Shown here: in pieces, positions 22,516 through 29,691 of the stretch
Layout: every line of letters starts with the position of its first letter
Numbering within the stretch: position 1 is the stretch's first letter
Assembly (NCBI GenBank): GCA_030651035.1
Contig: JAUSCK010000180.1
Coordinates: 1-37,851, forward strand
Direction of reading: 5' to 3'
DNA from: Elusimicrobiota bacterium
Lineage (GTDB): Bacteria > Elusimicrobiota > Elusimicrobia > Elusimicrobiales > UBA9959
Length of the DNA stretch: 37,851 nucleotides
The notes under the pieces: model-generated
What the model was told of the DNA's origin: nothing
Database searches by the model: none
What the model saw: the letters and a program-made list of their open reading frames with translations, nothing else
Position numbers and translations under genes: made by a program

Positions 22516-23427
22516 TTACTTAACCCCGCATTCATCCAAAACCTGCTTCTCTATTTTCAGCATGGCGAACACCGCCGACATTTTCTCCGGTTCGGGGGGC
22601 GCGTACTCTCCCTCCCTGAAATATGCGGTGAGCAAGCTGTAGAACCTGGCTTTCACGCCGGGGTCTTTTATTTCGCTGCCGGGATTTCTTGTCAGGCTCC
22701 GCAGGCTGAAGCCCGGGGCTTTCATTTTAAGCGCCCAGTACCGCGCCTTCGCGTCCACCAGCTCCTCGTTCAGTTTCGCTACCAAACTCCACCGGCCCGG
22801 GCAGGACTGGTCAGCGGGCTCCGCGACGGCATCGCGGAAAGCGGTCCAGGAGGAGGCCGGGGCGGGCCTGTCCCATTCAGCGGGCAGCTCCGGGAACGTA
22901 ACCTCCGGCGGCTCCATCGAGGCGAAGTCGCCATCCGACAGCTCCGGCGGTAGGCGCCCGGCCTCCGTCTCCGCCGCCAGCAGCACGCGGCCGGTTTTCA
23001 GATCTATAAGCCGGGCCAGCACCTTAAGATTTTCCCCGTCGGCAAAAACCACCCCGGTTACCACGGCGTCGAGCGAGAGGGCGTTTTTCAGGATCTCTGC
23101 CTTGTCGGCCACCCCGCCCGCGGCTGAGGAGAGCCGGGTTTCTTTCAGGACCCTTTCCAGCAGCGTCCGTTCGATAAGCGCGGTTTTTTTTGAGCCGGCG
23201 AGATAAAGCCCTATTTTTTCGGCGGCGTATTCGGTATCGTTCCTGCCCGCTCCGCCCTTGGCGGAAAAGGCAAGCACGGCTATTTTTTTAAGCGAGTTGG
23301 TTTCGGCGCATTTAATTATCTGCGCGGAAAGGTTCCGGTAGCCGTCGGCCCCGGCGGCCGCCGGCGAGGAGAGAAGGGCGAGTGCCGACGTCAGCCCCGC
23401 GATAAGTTTCAACCCTTTGTTTTCCAT
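22516..23427 (-). CDS. exported FlgO/CsgG-like protein
   Basis: 303 residues from ATG 23427, preceded by GGAGGAAATTAT; a start 42 bases earlier has no ribosome site. Signal peptide to about residue 26 (GLTSALALLSSPAAAGA). Residues about 30-165 resemble the FlgO/CsgG-type fold: KKIAVLAFSAKGG, a KTALIERTLLERVLKE segment, AVVTGVVFADGENLKVLARLIDLKTGRVL. FlgO-type proteins are outer-membrane-associated and CsgG forms secretion channels; here no beta-barrel hairpins are obvious. The C-terminal 130 residues are Pro/Trp-rich with no known domain. Location in a signalling operon suggests a periplasmic input or output component, by inference only. Confidence 0.65.
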   Translation of the reverse strand: MENKGLKLIAGLTSALALLSSPAAAGADGYRNLSAQIIKCAETNSLKKIAVLAFSAKGGAGRNDTEYAAEKIGLYLAGSKKTALIERTLLERVLKETRLSSAAGGVADKAEILKNALSLDAVVTGVVFADGENLKVLARLIDLKTGRVLLAAETEAGRLPPELSDGDFASMEPPEVTFPELPAEWDRPAPASSWTAFRDAVAEPADQSCPGRWSLVAKLNEELVDAKARYWALKMKAPGFSLRSLTRNPGSEIKDPGVKARFYSLLTAYFREGEYAPPEPEKMSAVFAMLKIEKQVLDECGVK

Positions 23428-23494
23428 ATAATTTCCTCCGGCACATATAGCATACCGGAGCAGGTTCATGGAAACTTCGGGTTAAGTTCAGATT

Positions 23495-24187
23495 TTATTC
23501 AAATTTGTAACCGTGGCCGGTTACCCGCACCAGCCGGGCGGCAAGCTTGGGCCCGAGTTTCTTTCTCAATGAAGAAACATGGGTTTCAACCGTATGGGGG
23601 TTATCATAGGTGGCCATGTCGTAGCCCCAAACTGTTTCAAGTATATAAGGAATCCCCAGTATCCGCCCCTTTTTTTCCAGCAGCAGGGTAAGCAGGTCGA
23701 ATTCTTTGCGGGTCAGGGCAACAAGTTTACCACCCAATTTTATAGTGCGGGCTGCGGGGTCCAGCTCAAGCCCCTGCTCCCGTATCTTGCCGGCGGCGGG
23801 GCCGGCAACCGCGCCGTAGCGCCGCAGCACGGCGTTTATCTTGGCCGCCAGCACGGCAAAAGGAAAGGGCTTGGTAAGGTAATCGTCCGCGCCCTTGTCG
23901 TAGCCGGCCACGATGTCGGCCTCTTCCGTTTTGCCGCCTGAAATTATTATCACCGGTATTGCGGCGGTTTCAGCCGAGCATTTTATGGCCTTGCACAAGC
24001 CGAAGCCGTCCAGCCCCGGCAGCCCGGCATCCGCCACTACCAGGTCCGGCTTCGAGTCGCGCGCGATCATCAGCGCCTCGGAACCGTTGTCGGTAAAAAC
24101 AACGGTGAAGCCGCGGTTCTCAAGGTAGCGCCGCATCACATCCAGCATCTGGCGGTCGTCTTCCACTAAAAGTATTTTTTTAGGCAT
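23495..24187 (-). CDS. OmpR/PhoB-family response regulator
   Basis: 230 residues. Receiver (about 1-118): LLVEDDR, phospho-Asp in DLVVADAGLPGLDG, Lys in DYLTKPFPF. A winged-helix DNA-binding domain (about 133-229) shows LTRKEFDLLTLLLEKKGR, the recognition helix region NPHTVETHVSSLRKKLG and the wing VRVTGHGYKFE. It is the only DNA-binding protein encoded intact in the window, so it is a candidate regulator of the inverted-repeat promoters nearby. Its cognate kinase is not adjacent; the hybrid kinase of the same operon may serve. AGGAAG precedes the ATG. Confidence 0.92.
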   Translation of the reverse strand: MPKKILLVEDDRQMLDVMRRYLENRGFTVVFTDNGSEALMIARDSKPDLVVADAGLPGLDGFGLCKAIKCSAETAAIPVIIISGGKTEEADIVAGYDKGADDYLTKPFPFAVLAAKINAVLRRYGAVAGPAAGKIREQGLELDPAARTIKLGGKLVALTRKEFDLLTLLLEKKGRILGIPYILETVWGYDMATYDNPHTVETHVSSLRKKLGPKLAARLVRVTGHGYKFE

Positions 24188-24209
24188 ATAAAGCTTCCTG
24201 TTCCCCTTA

Positions 24210-25265
24210 TCAGGCTTTCAGTTCGGGCACTGTGGAAAAAAGCTTTTCACATTCCCCGGGATATTTTGCGGCAAATACCGGCAGGGCCTTTTTTAATTTG
24301 CCGGTCCAGGACGGGCCGCGCGCAACTATAGCCGCATAAGCCAATAAGATATCCCCGGGACGGTCTTCGGATATTACACTGAACATGGCCGCGGCCTGGG
24401 CCAGATCTTTTTGCACCTTGGCCTGCATTGCCGCCGCCCGCTCCCGGCTTACTATCAGTTTATGAAAAGCGAACCTGGCGGGGGTCGGCAGGTTCACTAA
24501 TATCCCCTCGCCGTTCACAACGGCGGCCCGTTCCGCGGCCTCGATAAGATAACCAAGGAAGGGCAGCGGCTGCGCGGCGGTATTCAGCGCCGCGATAAAA
24601 ACCGGCTTAAGCGCTTCTTTTACACCGGGCGTCAGGATATCCACCGTGAGCGTGCTGCCGCGCACCTTAAAAGAAGTGGACGGTTTTTTGGGGTCCAGCT
24701 GCGGCACCGGCAGAAAACCAAGCTTAAGATTTTCAAGCGCCGCCGGCACATCGGCCTTTCCCGCGGGGAAAGCTATATTTATCGTCTTTGAAGCGGCTAT
24801 GTCTATATCCTGCGTTTTTACCGCCGCCTCCCAGTTAACGCCCAGCATGTTCCCTATGGCGGCAAAAGCGTGCGTTCCCACCAGCACACCCCCAAGGCGG
24901 AATACGCCGGTTGCGGCCAGGGCGGAAAGCACGCTGGCGTGGGCCGCGCCGGTATGCAGGCCGCCGCCGGCCTTTATCTGGGCGCAGAGCATCTTTATGC
25001 GGTCAAGGTCGGGCTTTAAAAAGGCTTTCTCTTCTTTGAATTTAGCGGCAAGCGCATCCAGCGCCGGAGCTTTGCGCCCCAGGTATAGCTGCACCGCGGC
25101 GCCGTTCAGGCCGAAATGCTGGAAATAGTAATAAGTTTCGCCTTTTATGTTTTTGGTAGTAAAACAGCCCTTGAGCGCCCCTATGGAGCGGCGCGCCTCG
25201 ACAGCGGTAAGCTGGTCCAGCAGTTCCGCGTACAGCGTATGTGTTTCGGGAGAGAGCCTGCGCAT
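24210..25265 (-). CDS. nucleotidyltransferase-fold protein (GSU2403/NTP_transf_8 type)
   Basis: 351 residues, cytoplasmic. An N-terminal helical region (YAELLDQLTAVEARRSIGAL) and YYYFQHFG are followed by a nucleotidyltransferase-like core. That core has LGGVLVGTHAFAAIGNMLG, the acidic pair in TQDIDIAAS, and LTVDILTPG as a third acidic strand. This layout matches the PF12281-type family, whose biological role is not well defined; members are often in accessory regions. The C-terminal half (about 250-351) is helical. First gene of the six-gene operon, directly behind an operator-bearing promoter, with GAGGGTG before the ATG. It could modify a protein or RNA by nucleotide transfer; this is not shown. 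Confidence 0.75.
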   Translation of the reverse strand: MRRLSPETHTLYAELLDQLTAVEARRSIGALKGCFTTKNIKGETYYYFQHFGLNGAAVQLYLGRKAPALDALAAKFKEEKAFLKPDLDRIKMLCAQIKAGGGLHTGAAHASVLSALAATGVFRLGGVLVGTHAFAAIGNMLGVNWEAAVKTQDIDIAASKTINIAFPAGKADVPAALENLKLGFLPVPQLDPKKPSTSFKVRGSTLTVDILTPGVKEALKPVFIAALNTAAQPLPFLGYLIEAAERAAVVNGEGILVNLPTPARFAFHKLIVSRERAAAMQAKVQKDLAQAAAMFSVISEDRPGDILLAYAAIVARGPSWTGKLKKALPVFAAKYPGECEKLFSTVPELKA

Positions 25266-25280
25266 AAAATCACCCTCGCT

Positions 25281-25322
25281 AAGTTATACGCATATTATAT
25301 CAACTATACGTATAACTTCCAA
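25281..25322 (-). promoter_or_regulatory. promoter with inverted-repeat operator for the six-gene operon
   Basis: Minus strand: TTGGAA (25317-25322), exactly 17 bases, TATAAT (25294-25299). A perfect 10-bp inverted repeat, aagttatacg (25281-25290) and cgtataactt (25309-25318), brackets the -10 box, one arm over the spacer and -35 edge, the other at the start-site region. The inner tatacgtata (25305-25314) is itself palindromic. The layout is typical of repression by a dimeric regulator. Confidence 0.75.
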
Positions 25323-25411
25323 TTCACTCGGTCTAAAAAGGTTTTTAGCCTTTCCCCCTGCGCCTTTGCCCGTGCGGCGGGGGCGTCCAGAACCTCTAAG
25401 CCGAAAACTAA
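25304..25411 (-). pseudogene. possible 3' scrap of a hybrid kinase gene
   Basis: The minus strand holds a 36-codon open stretch reading LEVLDAPAARAKAQG and on to a TAG inside the promoter (25304-25306). The first part closely resembles the C-termini of the intact hybrid kinases (REVLDGPADKAKA and RAVLDAPADQSKA). An in-frame TAA precedes it and the stop is displaced. It looks like the end of a lost kinase copy. The remaining 25412-25540 is gene-free with small hairpins (tgcgt/acgca near 25463). Confidence 0.35.
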
Positions 25412-25540
25412 TTATCTAAGAGCGTCCTCTGCGCCTTCCATCCCGGCCCAGAACCAACATTCGTGCGTTTAACGCAATAGCGTTTCGCCTGGAATCATAC
25501 AGGCGGGCAGGTCCTACCGCGGAGAGTAGCGGCGGCCGAA

Positions 25541-26713
25541 CTACGGGAGATCCAATTCCTTACAAAAACGCCCGAACGGAAGGACTCTCACCCCGCTGCC
25601 CGCATGTGTGAAATCCTTGGACCCGAGGTGCACCTGGTAGAATGCCGGGATTTTTGTGCGCTCTTTGAAATAAATGCTTGCCGGCGATACCGCGCGCTCA
25701 CCTGTTTTGCATTCTACCGCGAACTCTGCCACCCCGTCACGCAGAACCACGAAGTCAACCTCGCGCTTGTCGGTGTCGCGCAGATAGCGCAGCTCCATGC
25801 GCAGGCCCTGCGTATCTTCCTGCCAGTGGCAATATTTAAGGAGCTGGGAAGCAACCATGTTTTCAAAGCGCGGCCCGCCCTCCGGCGCCTGAGACCAGTC
25901 CCAGAGGTAGAGCTTGCGCTCCTTCTTCACCGCCCGGATGCGCGGGCTTCCGTAGGGGGAGATACGAAAGCAGACATAAAGCCTTTCAAGAATTGTCAGC
26001 CAGCGCTCCGCCGAGTCAAAGGACACCTGCAGGAGCCCGCTTAAGTTCTTTACTGAAAGGGGCGACCCCACGCAGTTTGGAAGATGATGGACGAGGAGTT
26101 CGATCAAAGACACTTCCTTGACCCGCTCCAGATCCCGAAGATCGTCGCGGAGAACCTGATCCCGTTGTTCTTTTTGCCAGCGGCGGTGTTCCCGATCGCT
26201 GCCCGCGAACAACGGCTCCGGAAAGCCGCCAAAGCGGAGCAGCTGCTGGACTGTTTTCGCGTTCGCTGCAGGGTCCAATTCGCGCAATGAGATGGGGTGC
26301 AGCCGATAGTAGTGGTATCTTCCCTGGAGGGAATCGCCGCCCTTGCGATAATAATCCAGCCTGGCGGAGCCCGTCACGATAATAGAAAGCTTTGATTTCT
26401 GCGTATCGTAAAATCCTTTGACAAGACTGCGCCAGCGCGCGAACTTGTGAATTTCATCGAGAAGTATGATACCCTCGTTGACGGGCAGCTCTCCGCTTAA
26501 CAGCCGTTCCCGATGTTTGCTCAGGTCCCAATTCATATAGGCCGGGTGCGTCTCGTTTTTCGGCGGGGTCTTCAGGAAGCTGAGGGCGAAGGTGGTTTTA
26601 CCGACCTGGCGCGGCCCGCCGATGAATACCATCTTTTTGGATAAATCATCATTCACGGACGCCCAGAGATAGCGGCGGAGGGGGTGTTTGGGAACATGAG
26701 TGTTTTTAGGCAT
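25541..26713 (-). CDS. AAA_14 / DUF4143 ATPase
   Basis: 390 residues. N-terminal P-loop ATPase: Walker A GGPRQVGKT (32-40), Walker B GIILLDEIHK (81-90), sensor IIVTGSARLDYY. The C-terminal DUF4143 region contains a winged-helix-like segment (LSGLLQVSFDSAERWLTILE) and a nuclease-fold signature near 316-340, EVDFVVLRDGVAEFAVECKTG, which matches the D...ExK pattern of PD-(D/E)xK enzymes. These proteins are common in mobile or accessory regions of bacteria and archaea; their function is unsettled. The gene replaces the 3' part of a Fic gene. Its ATG lies five bases after a -10 box, so the mRNA is probably leaderless. Confidence 0.88.
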   Translation of the reverse strand: MPKNTHVPKHPLRRYLWASVNDDLSKKMVFIGGPRQVGKTTFALSFLKTPPKNETHPAYMNWDLSKHRERLLSGELPVNEGIILLDEIHKFARWRSLVKGFYDTQKSKLSIIVTGSARLDYYRKGGDSLQGRYHYYRLHPISLRELDPAANAKTVQQLLRFGGFPEPLFAGSDREHRRWQKEQRDQVLRDDLRDLERVKEVSLIELLVHHLPNCVGSPLSVKNLSGLLQVSFDSAERWLTILERLYVCFRISPYGSPRIRAVKKERKLYLWDWSQAPEGGPRFENMVASQLLKYCHWQEDTQGLRMELRYLRDTDKREVDFVVLRDGVAEFAVECKTGERAVSPASIYFKERTKIPAFYQVHLGSKDFTHAGSGVRVLPFGRFCKELDLP

Positions 26714-26718
26714 ACCTT

Positions 26719-26746
26719 ATTTTACTAATTAGTAAAGTCATGTCAA
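26719..26746 (-). promoter_or_regulatory. leaderless promoter with 16-bp palindrome for the AAA_14 gene
   Basis: Minus strand: consensus TTGACA (26741-26746), 16-base spacer, TAAAAT (26719-26724), then five bases to the ATG at 26713. The spacer and part of the -10 are covered by tttactaattagtaaa (26721-26736), a perfect palindrome and likely operator. Confidence 0.65.
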
Positions 26747-26751
26747 TATGA

Positions 26752-27160
26752 CTATACGCGGATGGGCAGGTCCTTCAGCCTTTTAATCCCATACTCCTGG
26801 GCTGCCACATAATTCAGACCCCCCCGCGTCGCCGAACGGCACGCCGGGTGTCTCTTTGGTTTCGAACAAAAGCAAGTCCGAAAGTGAAGATTGCGCGCCT
26901 TCGATCTGAGAGGAGAGCGCCGCTTCTTTTCTGATATAGGTATAAAGCAGTATCTGCGGATTTGGCAGATTTGTGGCTATGGCGTCAAGCCGTCCCAGGG
27001 CTCTGCCGGCTTTTTCGGTCAAGGCCAGCAACTTCTCGTTATATTTAAGCGGCGGGTTAGGCGGCAGGGGAGCCGGAAGAAAGCAATAATATGGCTCCAG
27101 CCCCGGTTGCTTTTCCCACCGGCCTGATCTTTGACTTTTGCCTGGCATGCTTTCTGTCAT
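26752..27160 (-). pseudogene. truncated, frameshifted Fic-family gene (N-terminal part only)
   Basis: From ATG 27160 the peptide reads FLPAPLPPNPPLKY... LGRLDAIATNLPNP... YIRKEAALSSQIEGAQSSLS, the standard Fic N-terminal domain with its inhibitory-helix-like motif. At a run of seven C (26819-26825, G on the coding strand) the frame breaks. Removing one base restores LNYVAAQEYGIKRLKDLPIR, the expected continuation, which ends at TAG 26752-26754. The catalytic core with HPFxxGNGR is missing; the AAA_14 promoter begins at that point. A full Fic protein is about 350-380 residues, so roughly two thirds is gone. It is not expected to AMPylate anything. Confidence 0.85.
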
Positions 27161-27166
27161 AATTAA

Positions 27167-27195
27167 ATTATAAGGCAGCATGGTTTAATTATCAA
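27167..27195 (-). promoter_or_regulatory. promoter of the Fic remnant, leaderless geometry
   Basis: Minus strand: TTGATA (27190-27195), 17-base spacer, TATAAT (27167-27172), six bases, ATG (27160). The promoter remains intact although its gene is broken. The -35 lies between two copies of a 12-base direct repeat. Confidence 0.65.
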
Positions 27196-27253
27196 TGGTT
27201 TAATTAAACTACACAGTGCGAAAGTTTAATTAGATATTTTATAATTAAACTTT
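27180..27253. repeat. GTTTAATTA repeat cluster upstream of the Fic remnant
   Basis: Two direct copies of atggtttaatta (27180-27191, 27195-27206; the second extends into the palindrome gtttaattaaac, 27198-27209) are followed by a 12-bp perfect inverted repeat, aaagtttaatta (27221-27232) with taattaaacttt (27242-27253). At least four binding-site-like half-sites in 74 bases suggest cooperative regulator binding. The inverted pair could also act as a weak terminator for the kinase gene at 27280. Confidence 0.55.
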
Positions 27254-27279
27254 TAGAGTTTTCTTCCTAGTATGTTTGG

Positions 27280-29226
27280 CTACGCTTTCGCCTTATCCGC
27301 CGGGCCGTCCAGCACTTCGCGCAGTTTCAGCAGCACCGCGCCCACCGTGAACGGCTTGTAGATAAAGGCTATTCCCGGCTTAAGCACGCCGTGTTTTACT
27401 ATGGCGTCGTCAATATAGCCGGACATGTAGAGCGTGCGGCCGACAAGCTTGCGGCGCGCCAGTTCCGTAGCCAGCTCGCGGCCGCTCATGCCGGGCATCA
27501 CCACATCGGTCAGCAGCAGGTCCGCGGGTTTGCCGCGCTCCTCCATAAGCTTAAGGGCCGCCTGGCCGTCGGCGGCTACAAGCACAGTGTACCCGCCGCC
27601 GCGCAAGATCCGCTCGCCAAGGCGGCGCAGGCTTTCTTCATCCTCCACGAACAGAACGGTCTCCTGCCCTTTTGCCGCGGCCTTCGCCTCTTTGGCCGGA
27701 TCTATACTTATCAGGCAAGCTTCCGCCAGGGGCAGATAGATCAAAAAAGCTGTGCCTTTGCCCGGCTCGCTTTCAACCTCTATCTCGCCGCGGCTCTGCT
27801 TTACTATGCCGAAAACCATGGGAAGCCCGAGCCCCGTGCCCTTGCCCTGCTCCTTTGTAGTGAAGAACGGCTCAAAAATGCGGCTCTTAACTTCCCCGGT
27901 TATGCCGGTTCCGGTGTCGCGCACCTTTAAGCAGACCAGCGGCCCCGCAGGCAGCTCCGGGCGCGCAGTAAAGAACTCCTGCGGCGGGCGCATTATTTCC
28001 GTCTCCAGGATCAAAGTTCCCCCGCCTGGCATTGCGTCGCGCGCGTTCACAGCCAGGTTCAGGATAACCTGCTCTATCTGCCCCGCGTCCACCAGGGCCG
28101 GGCACGGCTCCGGAAACAGCCTGGTCTCCAGCGCTACATCCTCGCCTATAATGCGCCTGAGCATATTGGTAAGGTTTCCCACTATCCCGTTTACATCCGC
28201 CAGGCGCGGAACCATTATCTGGTGGCGGCTGAAAGCCAGAAGCTGCCGGGTAAGGGAGGCGGCGCGTTCGGCTGCATCAACTATCTCCTGGGCATCCTGT
28301 CGCTTAAGGTCTCCGGGAGCCAGGTCATTACGGAGGAACTCGGCGTAGCATTTTATGGCGGTAAGGATGTTGTTAAAATCGTGAGCGACCCCGCCGGCCA
28401 AAAGGCCCATCGCTTCCATCTTCTGGGACTGCCGGAGCTGCTCCTCGGTTTTCGCCTGCTTCTCCTCCGCCCGCTTGCGCTCGGTGATGTCAATTGTAAA
28501 GCCGGCAAGATAAGTGGCTTGTCCTTCCCGATAGACTGGAAATTTTATTGTTGAATAAAACCTTCCGTTCAGTTCTTCTTCAATTTTAACTTCTTTTCCT
28601 TCTTTTAAAACTCTCTTGTCATCTGCGACCATGCTCTTCGCAAGGTCTGACGGGAAAATGTCGTCCATGTTTTTACCAAGCAATTCGCTGATCGGTTTTC
28701 CGAGCATTGTCGCATAATTGTCGCTTAATCGGATCGCCTTAATATTTTCGTCTTTAAAGAATACATAAATCGGGCTATATTTCAGAAAGTGGCGGAATAT
28801 TTCTTCGCTCTCCCGCAGTGATTCATCCGCCTGCCTGCGCGCCCGGCGCTCTGCGGCCTCGCGCAGCTCCCGTTCAATGGCCGGGACCAGCCGCTTTAGA
28901 TTGCCCTTCATCAGGTAGTCGCTGGCGCCCCTGTTCAGCGCCTCCACCGCAATGTCTTCGCCGACTGTGCCGGAAATTATTACGAAAGGGATGTCGGGGT
29001 TCACTTCCCGTACGATCTTAAGCGCGTCCAGGGCGCTGAACTGCGGCATCCGGTAATCGGAGAGGATAATATCCCAGGTCCGCCTGCCTAATGCGGCCTT
29101 AACGTCTTCGGCTGTGTCCACCCGTTCATGAACAACCTCTATGCCGCCGCGCTGGAGCTCGTTGCGCACCAGTGAAGCGTCTTCCTCGGAATCCTCTACC
29201 TGTAAAATGTTTAGTTTTTTATTCAT
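27280..29226 (-). CDS. hybrid kinase: REC - PAS - HisKA/HATPase - REC
   Basis: 648 residues, soluble. Receiver 1 (about 5-125): LQVEDSEED, Asp in DIILSDYRMPQFSA, Lys in YLMKGNLKRL. PAS (about 140-255): FRHFLKYSPIYVFFKDEN... LLGKNMDDIFPSDLA, ending in the PAC-like GFTIDITERKRAEE. Kinase core: GLLAGGVAHDFNNILTAIKC, NLAVNARDAMPGGG, VRDTGTGIT, GKGTGLGLPMVFG. Receiver 2: FVEDEES, DLLLTDVVMPGMSG, YKPFTVGAVL. The DNA for the PAS part (roughly 28490-28790) is clearly richer in A and T than the flanking kinase and receiver DNA, which suggests a grafted sensor domain. Last gene of the CheR/CheB cluster, seven bases after the Rcp1-type receiver gene. Confidence 0.92.
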   Translation of the reverse strand: MNKKLNILQVEDSEEDASLVRNELQRGGIEVVHERVDTAEDVKAALGRRTWDIILSDYRMPQFSALDALKIVREVNPDIPFVIISGTVGEDIAVEALNRGASDYLMKGNLKRLVPAIERELREAAERRARRQADESLRESEEIFRHFLKYSPIYVFFKDENIKAIRLSDNYATMLGKPISELLGKNMDDIFPSDLAKSMVADDKRVLKEGKEVKIEEELNGRFYSTIKFPVYREGQATYLAGFTIDITERKRAEEKQAKTEEQLRQSQKMEAMGLLAGGVAHDFNNILTAIKCYAEFLRNDLAPGDLKRQDAQEIVDAAERAASLTRQLLAFSRHQIMVPRLADVNGIVGNLTNMLRRIIGEDVALETRLFPEPCPALVDAGQIEQVILNLAVNARDAMPGGGTLILETEIMRPPQEFFTARPELPAGPLVCLKVRDTGTGITGEVKSRIFEPFFTTKEQGKGTGLGLPMVFGIVKQSRGEIEVESEPGKGTAFLIYLPLAEACLISIDPAKEAKAAAKGQETVLFVEDEESLRRLGERILRGGGYTVLVAADGQAALKLMEERGKPADLLLTDVVMPGMSGRELATELARRKLVGRTLYMSGYIDDAIVKHGVLKPGIAFIYKPFTVGAVLLKLREVLDGPADKAKA

Positions 29227-29233
29227 AATAGTC

Positions 29234-29674
29234 TCACCCCTGCCGCGGCGGCTCGTTCAGGAGCAGCCAATAGGTCCCCAACAGGCCGATAGTCCCGGCG
29301 AACCGCGCGGAATCCACTTGCTTGAGCACATAGCTGTTGACGCCTAAACGGTAACAGGCGGCAATGTCTTTCTCCTCGCCGGAAGAAGTCAGGATCACTA
29401 CTGGCAGCAGCCGGGTGCGAGCATCGCCGCGCAGGCGCTCAAGCACCTCCAGGCCGCCTACCTTTGGCAGATTCAGGTCCAGAAGGACCAGGGCCGGAAG
29501 AACGGAGAGGTTGCGGCCGGCATAAGCGCCCATGCCGAACAGGTAGTCCAATGCCTCCGTGCCGTCGCGGACTACGGCGATCTCGTTTTTGATGCCGCTT
29601 TTTTTCAAGGCTCTGAGGATAAGTTCCTCCTCGTCCGCGTCGTCTTCCACCAGCAATAGCGTTCCATCAGCCAT
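29234..29674 (-). CDS. Rcp1-type single-domain response regulator
   Basis: 146 residues. One receiver domain of the Rcp1 kind that partners phytochrome-like kinases: LLVEDDADEEELILRAL, long insertion ALDYLFGMGAYAGRN, phospho-Asp in ALVLLDLNLPKVGG, VILTSSGEEKD, Lys in VNSYVLKQVD. No output domain. GGAGGAAG precedes the ATG. It lies 17 bases after the receiver-kinase gene, whose kinase core is of the phytochrome-associated type, so the two are a likely pair. Confidence 0.88.
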   Translation of the reverse strand: MADGTLLLVEDDADEEELILRALKKSGIKNEIAVVRDGTEALDYLFGMGAYAGRNLSVLPALVLLDLNLPKVGGLEVLERLRGDARTRLLPVVILTSSGEEKDIAACYRLGVNSYVLKQVDSARFAGTIGLLGTYWLLLNEPPRQG

Positions 29675-29691
29675 AAGAATCTTCCTCCCGG

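Noticed and set aside
25412-25540. Integron attC or tRNA-like sequence next to the accessory patch
   Set aside because: No paired GTTRRRY/RYYYAAC core sites and no cloverleaf could be made; only minor hairpins are present.
27180-27253. The GTTTAATTA repeats as a CRISPR array
   Set aside because: Units are only 9-12 bases, in mixed orientation, with 3-18 base gaps, and no cas gene is near.
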